From Heterohyrax brucei (Eukaryota; Chordata; Mammalia; Hyracoidea; Procaviidae), in contig CM053143.1 of assembly GCA_028571685.1 (NCBI GenBank), positions 139,906,829 to 139,970,828 on the forward strand: 64,000 nt of DNA, given 5' to 3'. Below, piece by piece: positions 11,376 through 21,294 of the stretch. The position numbers and the translations under genes are program-made. The notes under the pieces were generated by a model that ran no database searches, had not been told where the DNA came from, and saw only the letters and a program-made list of their open reading frames with translations. The stretch's first letter is position 1. Each line of letters begins with the position of its first letter.

Positions 11376-12587
11376 GGAAACTAATAAACAGGTCAAATAA
11401 TTTTAGGTAGCATGAGGTAACATTAACCACATTTCTTTAGTTGGAGCTTTACAGCGACTTTAATATGCTAACGTGCATTATGACTCTAAGACAGAAGCAA
11501 CTTTGCGGTATCTCTTAAACTGTTTCCTAAAGATTCGCCTAGCCTGTTGGATCACAAAAAAGTCTTGTTATTTTTTGTGAAGCACCTGCAGCACAGGGCT
11601 GAGGGCAAATCGTTTCTGGAAAGCACATCTGTGGCAGAAGATGCCTTTTTGGGGTGCAGCAGGGGAGAGGAGGTCCTAGAGGCCCTGGGAGCTGGTGGTT
11701 TGTGTGCGTATCTGTGACAGACACATATCATGGCAAAAGCACTAATGGTTAATAGATTCTTCTTTCTAGAATGGTTTGTCGGTTTGGCGAATTCTCCAAG
11801 GAAACATTCAGAGAGTGAAGTAACAGGACCAGAGGAACAGTCTTTCCTTTGTAAAAACAAACACAGACGGCCTTGCGTCAGCAAACCCCACTGAGAATAA
11901 CTTGCTCAATATTTTAAATTGGTCTTATAGGAGGATTTAGGGTCTTAAACTTGACGCTTAGGAGAAAAATAAATAAATCCATGTTAAGAAAGAACATATG
12001 TGGGGCAAATCTTGAGCAGCCCCAAATCATGGTGAATTCTAGCTCACTTTTTAATTTTGAAAATGTAAAATATGAAAACAATCTCTGAAAACTCATGCTC
12101 CAAATAAGACCTGTGGAAAGAGATGAACAGTCCTGAGTGACGTGGTCTAACAACAGTGAGGAAAACCACAAAACCTATGCGACTGGAGGTCCAAGACACA
12201 TTGGCTGATAGATGTTAAAGAGTGACAACCCAGGCCTGGAGGATTTCCCTGAAGTCTATTGCTCTCGAAATACCCTCACCTCAAAGTAGCAGTATAATTT
12301 TCATCAGTACATCCGATCTTACCTGTCGCAGAAAGAGTAATACCAATTAAGCAAACAGAAAAAGATAAATAAAAAATACATACTATATATACAATAATAG
12401 TAAAAACTCTTAAAAAATACACAATTGTAACTTTTTAGATCAGAAGACAGTCCCAGATCTACCATGAATCAATGAGCCAGGCACTAAAAAAGTTGCAAGA
12501 ATCAGTTAGATGCAGGGAGCTTTTTAGAGCAAGAAGACAGAGCTTGGATTTTATTAAGAACATTTTTCTCCCCTATCTATGTGTCAG
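11376..12587. other. Anonymous single-copy DNA
   Basis: No repeat or exon recognised. Overlapping reverse frames at 11539-11884 lack domains. 12355-12425 is very AT-rich. Confidence 0.4.
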
Positions 12588-12795
12588 CTGGAGTCTTTGG
12601 ATAGTACAAGTAGTTAAACTTTTGGCTGCTAATGGGTTAAGTTCCAGTCCACACAAATGTACCTGGGAAGAAAGGCTCAGCCATCTACTTTCAAAAAATC
12701 AGCCACTGAAAATGTTATGGAGCACAGTTCTACTCCGACGTATACAGGGTTTCCAGATGTTGAGATCACCTTGATGGCAGCTAGCTGGTTGTCTA
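12588..12795 (+). repeat. AfroSINE, variant with split body, forward
   Basis: Head 'tagtacaagtagttaaactt', 'ttggctgctaatgggttaag'; body 'tgggaagaaaggctcagcca', 'tctactttcaaaaaatcagc', 'cactgaaaatgttatggagc'; degraded tail. This body (AAGAAAGGCY..., RTCAGCCAYTGAAAA) marks a second AfroSINE subtype also seen at 30614, 46735 and 51258. Confidence 0.8.
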
Positions 12796-12799
12796 TGTA

Positions 12800-12985
12800 C
12801 CAAGAGCCTTTCACGCATAACTTTAATCCTCCTAACAGCCCTGTGAGATTCATAACATTCTCAACTTGCTAGTACTAAGTTAGGTCCTGAAAAATTAGGA
12901 AACTTTCTCAAGCCCCTGTGGTTAGTGTTCATGTTTTAACCTAGATTTGTCACACATTTTTAGCTTTAACGCTCTTGCTTCTAAT
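12800..12985 (-). repeat. MIR relic, reverse
   Basis: 'ctttaatcctcctaacagcc', 'ctgtgagattcataac', 'attaggaaactttctcaagc' and later 'aacctagatttgtcac' follow the reverse MIR order. Confidence 0.6.
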
Positions 12986-13184
12986 GGCAAAGTGCTTTCC
13001 ATTCAAAATAATTTAATTTGAATGCCAGTGATAAAAATCTAAGCCAAGGAAGAAGCCTTAACTACTGTTTTTAATCAAGTAGAATCACCAGATGAAAACA
13101 GGTATAACTCAGAGTGAAATCATGTCTGAAAATCTCTTCTCTGTATTCAGCAAATAGAGAACATTTTCCAGACACTGATTTAAG

Positions 13185-13368
13185 ATCTTTGCAAACATAG
13201 ATCCTCTTAATAACCCTCTGAGGTAGGCACTGTAAGCATCTCCCTTTTAAAGAAAAATGAACCCAGATGAAGCAACTTTGTCCAGAGTTATCCAGGGAGG
13301 AAGCAGTGGAACAAGGATTCAAACCTAGGCAGTCAGCTCTGGAGTTCATGTTTATAACCTCGGTCTGG
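13185..13368 (-). repeat. MIR relic, reverse
   Basis: 'cttaataaccctctgaggta', 'ggcactgtaagcatctccct', 'caaggattcaaacctaggca' and 'gtcagctctggagttcatg' reproduce the reverse MIR including its B-box region. Confidence 0.75.
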
Positions 13369-13574
13369 TGTTGCCTTTTTGATCAGACTATTTGAGGTCT
13401 AAAGAAATGATGCATCAGGGAGCTGGCTGGGTCAGATGTTCTGATTTTACAGTGTTTACTTGCCTGATGTCAGATGCACTTCCAGGCAAATCTGATTTTC
13501 AAAGCCTCCCTGAATGTCACCGTGTTAAGGAACAAGAGGTCTGGATGTCTATATCTGATGAGGATCTCTTGACC

Positions 13575-13755
13575 CCGCACAGACCGCATGTGCTCTTCTC
13601 GAGGGTGGTCTAATTTCACTGGCCGTGGCGAATCAAATTCCCGCTGGCTTCCCGTTTCGGCAGACGGCGGGTGGGGGGTCCGTCTGCCTGCCGTATCAGG
13701 ACCACCTATTGGCGCAGGGTGGAAACAGACCGTTTCTCCTTGTGGCACTCCATCG
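13575..13755. other. CpG-dense patch
   Basis: About fifteen CpG dinucleotides fall in roughly 180 bases, far above the CpG-poor surroundings, with GC-rich sequence such as 'cagacggcgggtggggggtc'. It is too short for a classical CpG island and has no visible TATA box or exon. It may be an orphan CpG island, a retained ancestral element or a young inserted sequence. No repeat family is recognised. Confidence 0.6.
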
Positions 13756-14942
13756 CTCACAGTGCTCACCCATAATATCTAGTAAGATGTTTCAGAAAAG
13801 CTGAAATCAAGAGTAGCCCCCCCCACCCCCGGCATGCACACAGCTGAGGCAAGAGCCGTGTGAACAAGCATTTCTAGCAGCGTTGTGCTTGGGGTAAGTG
13901 GTGAGAGTCCTTGCAGAAATGATTTTAGCAGAATTGAGACAGCAACTGGCCCTATAAGTATCTACGACATTAAACAATAAAGAGGAAATGTATTATTCAG
14001 CCCTTTTAAACAGCAGTTTATTGATAGGCACACTGCTAGAAGATGTTATAAATATTCTCACAGAATTTCCTTTCTTCTGTCTAGGCCAACTCATAGATTA
14101 TGTCTTATTTTCTTCTGAAACACAAATTATACAAACTATGAAATCTATATTCTCTTATAAGCAAAAGACAGAAAAAAATCTGTATTTTATAATCCACTTT
14201 GCATCAGGAAGAAAAGGAGGCATTTCTGTTTTCTTAAGCCATCTATTTTCTTTTATGTAAGACAAAATGATAACATTTTCCTTCAACTTCTATTTTCCAT
14301 TATTCTTCTAAATGTACGAAAATTTCCATTTGCTTTTTTTAAAAAACATTTTTCCCCTCAGAAAAGCCTAAGGCACAGGATCTAAATTGCCAAATTTAAT
14401 TAATTCCTAAAAGACACACAAAGTCTTTGGAGGAAAAAAAACAACAACTTTTTTTACAATGATATATTTAACCCAGGCAGTGTTATTTGGAATATGTCAC
14501 TTTATGGACAGAACCTAACAGGTAGTAGGTCCACTCAGGTCTGGATTTTTCCAACTGTAAGCAACGGAAAGTTAAGCATTTAAACCCATTCAGTTTTCGA
14601 GAAAGAGACAGTTGGAATGCCTTCAGTGTCTGGAAAAAAGAGAGCTTGCCTGCAAGGTATGTTGCAGTTTGCTCAAGAAGAGAATGACCACAATGCTAGG
14701 AATCATAACTGACCCTCAGTGTTTCCAGATGTGGAACCAAGTGTCAGCATAAATTTCCCCAGTTTGCTTTGGGAGTGGGCGTGGCCTGTGGTGCTGCCTG
14801 GAACACACGTGGAGCAGACGGTGAGGTGCTGACCCGCCTTCCTGTGTGCAAGGGCTGTACTTGCGTCTACCCAGCATCTGTATGGCCAAGCCAGCTCTGA
14901 AGAGTCAAAGCAGAGCCACGTTTCTGATGCTTTAGAAGAGAC
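13756..14942. other. Anonymous single-copy DNA
   Basis: No repeat or exon recognised. 13819-13830 is a C run; 14240-14460 is T- and A-rich. Confidence 0.4.
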
Positions 14943-15330
14943 TCTGTTGTTGCTGGGTTCCATTAAGTTGATTCTGACTCACAGCAACCCCATATGATAA
15001 GAGTACAACTGCTCCACAGGGTTTTCCTGGCTGTAGTCTTTTTTTTTTTTTTAATCACAATAAAGTGGTTCATTAATGAAGTAACAGAGTACAACTCAGG
15101 CCGAGGATCAGGAAGAGTCCAGGTGAAGTCTTCCTTCTTCAGGGTGGGACTGCTGTCTCAGGTTCTCTGGGATGGCCGTGCCGGCCTCTTTGGGGCCCCC
15201 GAGTACAGCCTTCTCTCAGCCCCTCGGGAGAGGCTTGTCTTGGCTCTGCCGTTTGTTTGGCGGCAGTCTTTACTGAAACAGAGTGCCAAATCTTTCTCCC
15301 ACAGAGCTGCTTGGTTGGTTTGAATCACGC
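14943..15330 (-). repeat. AfroSINE, long variant, reverse, split
   Basis: Left part 'ctgttgttgctgggttccat' to 'ccacagggttttcctggctg'; right part from 15263: 'gcagtctttactgaaacaga', 'caaatctttctcccacagag', 'gttggtttgaatcacgc'. The two parts are continuous once the inserted 15042-15262 block and one copy of the 9-base repeat are removed. Confidence 0.85.
15042..15262 (-). pseudogene. Short processed retrocopy of an unknown transcript
   Basis: The block starts with a T run (poly(A) on the reverse strand) and interrupts the AfroSINE. Near-identical 9-base repeats flank it: 'gtagtcttt' (15033-15041) and 'gcagtcttt' (15263-15271), as expected for L1-driven retroposition. The content is GC-rich and exon-like, unlike the neighbours. 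On the reverse strand, one frame is open for 35 codons before a TGA at 15108-15110 and ends ...RLHLDSS. About 60 bases of 3' UTR-like sequence follow before the A tail. I cannot name the parent gene. Another frame is also open across the left part, so the coding frame is not certain. Confidence 0.6.
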
Positions 15331-15584
15331 ATCTTAAAAGAGTGCTGAGAAATGTCCATCCAGTGAAATTGCTTATGGAAATCTGCAGCAAGATTTATGC
15401 AAGCCTTTCAAAAGTAAAGTGACTTTTAATGCAAAAATGTAAAAGATAAGACCAAAATTACCCACAATCTTACCATCCTAATACTGTAACTTCATAACCA
15501 TGTATGCCAAAATATTAGTTGTGCTGTTTTTGTCCAGTTCTTTTCATTTGTAGAGATAAAACAGCATTGAAAACTTACATAAAG

Positions 15585-15800
15585 TACTCATTCTGGGTCA
15601 TGTAGTTTTCTAAGTGTCTTATGTGATATTAACTCAATTTACCCTTGAGGAAAACCTATGAGAGAACAACCATTGTTTTTCCTGTTTTATGAAGGAGAAA
15701 ACTGAGCTTCGGAGAGATTGTGTAAGCTGCTCAGCCTCACAGCTGGTAGGTGTCACAGCTAGCTCTGGAGGCTAGGCTTTTAACCACCACACTTACTGTG
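15585..15800 (-). repeat. MIR relic, reverse
   Basis: 'ttcctgttttatgaaggaga', 'aaactgagcttcggagagat', 'cctcacagctggtaggtg' and 'ggaggctaggcttttaacca' follow the reverse MIR core and head. Confidence 0.8.
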
Positions 15801-16026
15801 TTTCCCGAAAGTACACGTAAGTCTATATTTGACTTTCTTCACTAACGTTAGATCATCTACATATTTTCATATGTGTATGTTCCAACACACATTATAAATC
15901 AAACCCAAACCAAACCAATTGCTGTCCAACAACCATCTTGGTTGTTGCATAATATTTTCATGAATTTTCCATAATAACATAACCGTTCTATCACTCTTGC
16001 AAATTAAGCTCCCCCAGTTATTTAAA

Positions 16027-16196
16027 GGAGCCCCAGTGGTGTAGTAGTTAAGCATTTGGTTGCTAACCAAATGGTTGGCAGTTTGAATCTACCAGGCGGT
16101 ACTTGGAAACCCTGTGGAATAGTTTCATTCTGTCCTATAGGGTTGCTATGAGTCAGAATGTACTTGACAGCAATGGATTTGGTTTGATGTTTTAAA
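16027..16196 (+). repeat. AfroSINE, forward, with 9-bp TSD
   Basis: Starts 'ggagccccagtggtgtagta' and ends with 'atggatttggtttgatgttt'. 'ttatttaaa' is repeated at 16018-16026 and 16197-16205. The head keeps 'ttggttgctaaccaaatggt'. Confidence 0.92.
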
Positions 16197-16989
16197 TTAT
16201 TTAAAATTGTTAATAATTTGCAATAAATTATTTTATGAAGATGATTGTTTTCAAGACATTTTTTGGAATTTTCTTGACAAATATTCTCAGAAATGATACC
16301 TCTAGGTCAAGCTTAAATATTTCTGTGACTCTTCATATGGATTTCAACAATAATTTCCAAAGCTGTCATTCCAATTCACTTGGCTGACATCACTGTGTGA
16401 GAATATCAGATTCACTGAAACAGCCAAGGTTAGATATTATGTTTATTCTGTAAGTATAGTAAGTTAGAAATGATTCTTTATGTTAAATTTTCACTTATTT
16501 CATTACTAGTAGTACTTTCCCAATTACTATTTTTAATTGTGGTAATTATATCTATATGAACATTTGCCATTTCAACATTTTTCATCTGTACTATTCAGTG
16601 ACACCCAAATGACTTTTTTTTATAAGTCTGGTTTATTGAGGTATAATTTATAAATAATAAATTTTGTCATTTTTAAGTGTCCCATCTTGACAAACGCATA
16701 TGTAACCACCACCACAAATGTGCTTTTGTGGACAATTCTCTCTCCATGCCCCCAGCCCCTAGTTTCTTCTGATCTGTGTTCTTAACACTTTTCTTTTCCA
16801 GAATGTCATAGAAATGGAATCACATGTGTTCTTCTTTTCTCTCTTAGCATAATGTGTTTGTGACTCAGCCATGCTGTTTCATGTGTCATAGAGAAGCAGA
16901 ACTCTACTGCTTGGATGTAGAGTTTACCCATTTACCAGCTGATGGACATTTGAATTGTTTCCAATTTGGGGTAATTGTGAATAAAAATC

Positions 16990-17143
16990 TCACTTGTTGC
17001 CCTCTAGTCAGTCTGACTCACAATGGTCTTATAGGACAGAATAGTACTGGCCGACAGAGTTTCCAAGAAGTAGCCCATGGATTAGAAGTTGATATCTTTT
17101 AGTTAACAGCCATACTCCTAACCATTGTGCCACCAGGGCTCCT
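16990..17143 (-). repeat. AfroSINE, reverse, in the old L1
   Basis: Reverse tail ('tcagtctgactcacaatggt'), 'gacagagtttccaagaagta', and reverse head to 'gtgccaccagggctcc'. The flanks 'gaataaaaatc' and 'gagtaaaaacc' look like an aged target-site duplication. Confidence 0.88.
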
Positions 17144-17187
17144 TTATGAGTAAAAACCAAAGCATCAACCAAACAAAGAAAAAACAC

Positions 17188-17341
17188 AAATCTATTGCTG
17201 TTGAGTAGATTCTGACTCATGGCAACCCTATGGGACAAAGCAGAACTGTCTCATAGGGTTTCCAAGGAGCAGAGAGTAGATTTGGACTGACAGTGGTTTT
17301 GGTTAGCAGCCACAGGTCTTAAGTACTGTGCCACCAGGTCT
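17188..17341 (-). repeat. AfroSINE, reverse, in the old L1
   Basis: 'ctattgctgttgagtagatt', 'ctcatagggtttccaaggag', 'ttttggttagcagccacagg' and 'tactgtgccaccaggtctc'. Close to the subfamily consensus apart from CpG decay. Confidence 0.9.
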
Positions 17342-17444
17342 CAAAAAAAAAGTCTACAAATAAATCTCCCCATGCAAGTTTTTGTGTGGATTCTTATCTT
17401 CTTTATGGACCTTTTTTTTTTTGGTCAATGTAATTAACCCTTGG

Positions 17445-17610
17445 AAATCCTGTTGGTATAGTCATTAAGTGATATGGTTGCTAACAAAGAGCTTGGCAGT
17501 TTGACCCCACCACGTGCTCCGTGGAAACTCTATAGGGCGGTTCTAGTCTGTCTCATAGTGTCTCTATGTGTTGGCATTGACTGGAAAGCAGAGGGTTTGG
17601 GTTTCTTGAT
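17445..17610 (+). repeat. AfroSINE, forward, in the old L1
   Basis: 'ggaaatcctgttggtatagt', 'ggttgctaacaaagagcttg', 'gtgctccgtggaaactctat', 'agggcggttctagtctgtct'; tail 'gttggcattgactggaaagc'. Confidence 0.88.
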
Positions 17611-18232
17611 TTTAACTTGCCCTTATTCTGTCTTAGAATTTTTGTTAGCTACTTTTGTGAACCCTTTGTTGAACAGAAATTGTAACTTTTTCTCAAACTT
17701 TCAACACTCAGTTATCTAAGTCTTTAAAAAAATTATTATGAGTTATAAATTTTCAAATATAGATATAACCAGTCAGTCTCTCCCTTTATTATTTATTCTA
17801 TTAGAATTCTTAGAAATTACTTCCTATTTTAGAAATTTGATAAATGTCATGTTTTCTTCATTGGTAGGGTTTGAGTTTTTATACTGATTTTTTATTAATC
17901 TGTAACTGACTTTGAATCATGGGCTTTCTGTTGTGCAGTACAATTTGTAAATCTCAGCGTATCATAGAAGTCCATAAAGGAAGCCTGAGAAAATATATTA
18001 TCCAACACCCAATGCATCTCAGGCTTTAAAGAGATAGATTAATAAGTTTGTACCCTTAAGTAGCTTTTCAAGGAGTTGGAGTCCAGATGGGTACTTTAAG
18101 GTGGAAGGATAAGTCAGGATGCATAATTCTGTTTACTGTGGTAGTTACGGATGTCACTATAGACGTACAAGCCCAGGAGAGCTGGAATGTTGAGTTGGAG
18201 TTTTTGCCTTATTGAAAAGGTCGTTGTATTGT

Positions 18233-18560
18233 TAGCTGCTGTAGTTCTTCCCCTGAGCCCTGACTGCCGAGGACAACATGCACTGCACAATCAACTGCTG
18301 CCAGGGCCCGTGATTGGTTTTGGGTTGCGTTGTTGTGATCTGTAGGGTTCTCGCTGGGTGACTTTCAGAAATAAATCACTAGGCCTTTTTTCCCGGTCCC
18401 TTTTTGTCTGGAGCCTCCACTAGAACCTGTTCTGTGCTGTAGCGACCTAAAAGCCTCCACCGGCAGGTGAGTGGTTGCTACTCAGGAGACACCGTGGTCA
18501 GAAGTCAAACCTGCCTCTGACATGGAAGGTGAAAATTCTACCACTGAACCACCAGTGCCC
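18233..18560 (-). repeat. tRNA-Gly-headed SINE, reverse
   Basis: Its right end, read on the reverse strand, runs 'gggcactggtggttcagtgg' then 'tagaattttcaccttccatg', which mirrors the 5' half of tRNA-Gly(GCC) including the A box. The body ('ctgtagggttctcgctgggt', 'aaataaatcactaggccttt') is shared with long AfroSINE variants. The head is degraded and not a functional tRNA gene. Confidence 0.82.
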
Positions 18561-19019
18561 TCCTTGTCAAAAATAGCTTATGCCAAGTCTGCCATTGATA
18601 GACTTTGCCCAGTCTCCTGAACATGGTCACAGTCGAACAGGAAGGCATTCTGCTCATATCTGCTTACATCTTCAACCACTCATGTTCTTTCTACCCTCCA
18701 GGTAGATTCATGGAGTAAAGACATTGAGTGAGCCAGAGTGCAGTCTAGCTCATTTTGCCTGCCTAACTATCTTCAAGGAGAAGGAAGAGCAAGAGAATGA
18801 ATGCATATAGAGCAACAACCTTGCTTACTAGTCAGTGTGACTTAATCAATGTTTTGGTCTCTCACAAATCATCTAAACAAGGCCTTCTTCTTTGCCTGGA
18901 AAGAGGATAGGAAGAAGTCAGTAGGGAGAAGGGAATAACACCTCTTCTCATTTTGTGTGGTTGGCACTTGGGTCAGCTGAGCCTAACATCCCTGTACATT
19001 TGGGGCTCGCTCATGAGAC
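18561..19019. other. Anonymous single-copy DNA
   Basis: No repeat or exon recognised. Confidence 0.4.
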
Positions 19020-19108
19020 TGTTCTTCATATAGCTCTGGAGTCAGGTAGCCACAAGTTCAAATCTTGGCCTTATCATTTATTAGTGAGGTGATAACTTTG
19101 TAAATGTA
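19020..19108 (+). repeat. MIR fragment, forward
   Basis: 'agctctggagtcaggtagcc', then 'acaagttcaaatcttggcct', matches the MIR head with its B-box region. Confidence 0.6.
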
Positions 19109-19230
19109 TTTCTACACATACATATATATTCATAGAAAGGAAAAAAAACACTATAAATCATGAAGGGAGAAACATTATTTTGGTCAGCAGTAAAAAGGTG
19201 GCATCAGTAACAAGTGATCCAAACCTAAGA

Positions 19231-19441
19231 GGTGCTCCTGTCAGAAGGCAAGCCAAGTGAGCAGAAGGGGACAGGAGCTGGTTGAATGGACAGAAGAAAT
19301 ACAGAATGGAAGAGAGGAGTGTGCTGGACAGGGTGGAGAGAGCAGCTAGAGTTACATAGCAGTATGTATGTAAATTTTTGTATGAGAAATTGATGTGGAT
19401 TATAAACTTTCACTTAAAGCACAATAAAATATTTTTTTAAA
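19231..19441 (+). mobile_element. L1 3' stub, forward
   Basis: Ends with 'gattataaactttcacttaa', 'agcacaataaaat' and an A/T tail, the same 3' terminus as the L1 at 38.8 kb. It is heavily 5'-truncated. The flanks 'aaacctaaga' and 'aaagcctaagga' are a likely aged target-site duplication. Confidence 0.8.
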
Positions 19442-19465
19442 AAAGCCTAAGGAGAGAGTAAACTA

Positions 19466-19660
19466 AAAAACCAAATGCAGTGCTGACCCATGGCAACCTC
19501 ATACGTGACAGAGTAGAACTGCCTTATAGGGATTTCTTGGCTGTGTGTTTAGAGAAGCAGACCACCAGGCCTTTTTCCCTTGGCATAACTGGGTGGATTT
19601 AAACTACCAACCTTTAGTTTTTAGTCAGTTACAAACTATTTGTTCCACCCAGAGACCCTA
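19466..19660 (-). repeat. AfroSINE, long variant, reverse
   Basis: 'aaatgcagtgctgacccatg', 'gccttatagggatttcttgg', 'gaccaccaggcctttttccc', 'tggatttaaactaccaacct'. It is diverged and its head has partly decayed. Confidence 0.8.
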
Positions 19661-19684
19661 AGGAGAAGGCAATTCTTTACTAAT

Positions 19685-19925
19685 AATGGCAGCTGACATT
19701 CATGGACCACTTGCCATATCCTGATGCTGTATATACACTATGTACATGCTAGTTCATGGCTCTCAACATGCTAGTTGATATCTCTGAGCGAGACATCAGC
19801 CTGTTTTACTGATAAGGAAACAGAGGCTCAGAGGGCTCAGACGTTTCCTTAACCCAGTACAGCTCCCAAGTAAAGTAATTAGAATCTGAGTCCAAATTTG
19901 TCAAGTCTGTAACACAAGTTCTTAA
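19685..19925 (-). repeat. MIR relic, reverse
   Basis: 'ttttactgataaggaaacag', 'aggctcagagggctcagacg', 'cccaagtaaagtaattagaa', 'tctgagtccaaatttgtcaa'. Confidence 0.75.
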
Positions 19926-19949
19926 CTTTGACATAGCCATGCCATTTTG

Positions 19950-20662
19950 GTAGAGGGTCAGCGAAGAAGTGAAAAACACTCAGAGATGAATTGACAAAGT
20001 GGCTACAACAATGGGCTTAAACACCTAATGTCCTGAGGATGGTGCAGGACTGGTGTTGTGGATTGAACTGTGTCCCTCAAAGACGTGTGTAGTAATTTAG
20101 CAGGCCTGTGACTCCCAGTACTGCATGATTGTCTTCCACTTTTGTGATTTTCCTATGCTGGAAATCTTAATCTCTACCTACGACTAATAGATTGGACTAT
20201 GTTAAAGAGGATCAGGGTGGGACTATAATACCCTCCCTCAGGTCACCTCCCTGCCCCACTGTAAAGGGAGTTTCTCTGGAGTGTGGCTTGTACCACCTTT
20301 TATCCTACAAAAGATAAAAAGCAAGGGCAGCAGTCAGAGAGCTGGGGACCTCACAGCAGCATGGGGAGTGGAGCGCATCCATCTTGTGCCAAGATGCTCT
20401 CAGATCAGAGAAAGACCGATGGACCACGAGGACCTTCCTGTAGTGCCATCAGAGAAAGTGTGTTCTTCCCCTGGAGCTGGCACCCTGAATTCAGACTTCC
20501 AGCCTACTGGACTGTGTGAGAATAAACTTCTCTTTGTTAAAGCCGTTGGGTCACAGTATTTCTGTTAGAGCAGTACCAGATGGCTAAGACAACCGACAAT
20601 GTTATACGTAGGGTTGTCATGACTCAGAACTGACTTGACAACACACAACAACAACAACAGGT
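19950..20662 (+). mobile_element. RTE-like LINE 3' end, split by an LTR
   Basis: 'agagggtcagcgaagaagtg', 'gaattgacaaagtggctaca', 'acaatgggcttaaacaccta' correspond to the RTE at 42.25-42.32 kb. After the LTR, 'gtagggttgtcatgactcag', 'aactgacttgacaacacaca' and an (AAC)n tail complete the 3' end. It is strongly 5'-truncated. Confidence 0.85.
20054..20591 (+). mobile_element. Solo LTR, MaLR-like, forward
   Basis: Starts TGTTGTGGATTG and ends CTAAGACA, with AATAAA in 'gtgagaataaacttctcttt'. It interrupts the RTE tail. The flanks 'actgg' (20049-20053) and 'accga' (20592-20596) fit a 5-bp duplication of an original 'accgg', which is the base order expected in an intact RTE. Confidence 0.85.
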
Positions 20663-21111
20663 GGTACCATTGGGGGCTGAAAAGTCATTTCACTGTCGCT
20701 CTGCGGACTTTTCCTTCCAATGCTAAATCGTAGAGGGTCTGTATGTTATTTCAATAAGAAAGGTGGTTCCCTAATAACCCCCAAGACCCTGGAATAACCA
20801 TCGAGGAAAGTCTTATTTCCTTCTCATTTTCTCAACTGAGATATTGTTATTTTTGTTTATTCTTTATAAAAGAAATAGGTCTGGGATTTGGTGGGCAGGA
20901 CTTTCTCAGACTAACTCTTTGTGGTTGCCAGGTAGTTGCTTTTCCAAAGAAAGGTCCCATAGGCAGGTTCCAAGGTTCCCTTTCAGCTCTACTGTTAGAG
21001 TTGGTGCCTCCTGCTTCAATGCTCAAGACTCTTTCCTGGCTCTCTTGGTGGCTGGACAACATGAAGGGTAGATTCCCATTGGCTACGAACTCTGACAATT
21101 TACACTTGCTT
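20663..21111. other. Anonymous single-copy DNA
   Basis: No repeat or exon recognised. Frames of 75 (+) and 104 (-) codons overlap each other and have no domain. Confidence 0.4.
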
Positions 21112-21123
21112 AGGTCTGGCCTG

Positions 21124-21282
21124 GAAACCCTGGTAGCATAACCAGATGTAGCACTTGGCATTTCCGCCTTGGCAGTTCCAATCTGCTAGGTGCTCTTTGG
21201 AAACTCTATGAGGCAGTTCTACTCTGTCCATAAAGTGGCCATGAGTTGGCATCGACTCAACAGCAGTGGGTTTGGTTTTTTC
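21124..21282 (+). repeat. AfroSINE, forward, with 12-bp TSD
   Basis: 'gaaaccctggtagcataacc', 'ggtgctctttggaaactcta', 'tgaggcagttctactctgtc', 'gagttggcatcgactcaaca', ending in 'ggtttggttttt'. The flanks 'aggtctggcctg' (21112-21123) and 'aggtgtggcctg' (21283-21294) differ at one base. Confidence 0.92.
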
Positions 21283-21294
21283 AGGTGTGGCCTG

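Larger units (their letters stand above)
16610..17960 (-). mobile_element. Old L1 (L1M-type) 3' region, reverse, with three SINEs
   Basis: 'ggtttattgaggtataattt', 'gtaaccaccaccacaaatgt', 'agaatgtcatagaaatggaa', 'tcacatgtgttcttcttttc' and 'gttgatggacatttg'-like text ('gctgatggacatttgaattg') are the reverse of an old L1 3' end. It resumes between and after the SINEs at 16990, 17188 and 17445. The right boundary is uncertain. Confidence 0.65.

Noticed and set aside
13588-13782. Short forward frame across the CpG patch as an exon
   Set aside because: Only 64 codons, no domain, and an overlapping reverse frame of 99 codons is equally open; CpG-rich sequence lowers stop-codon frequency.
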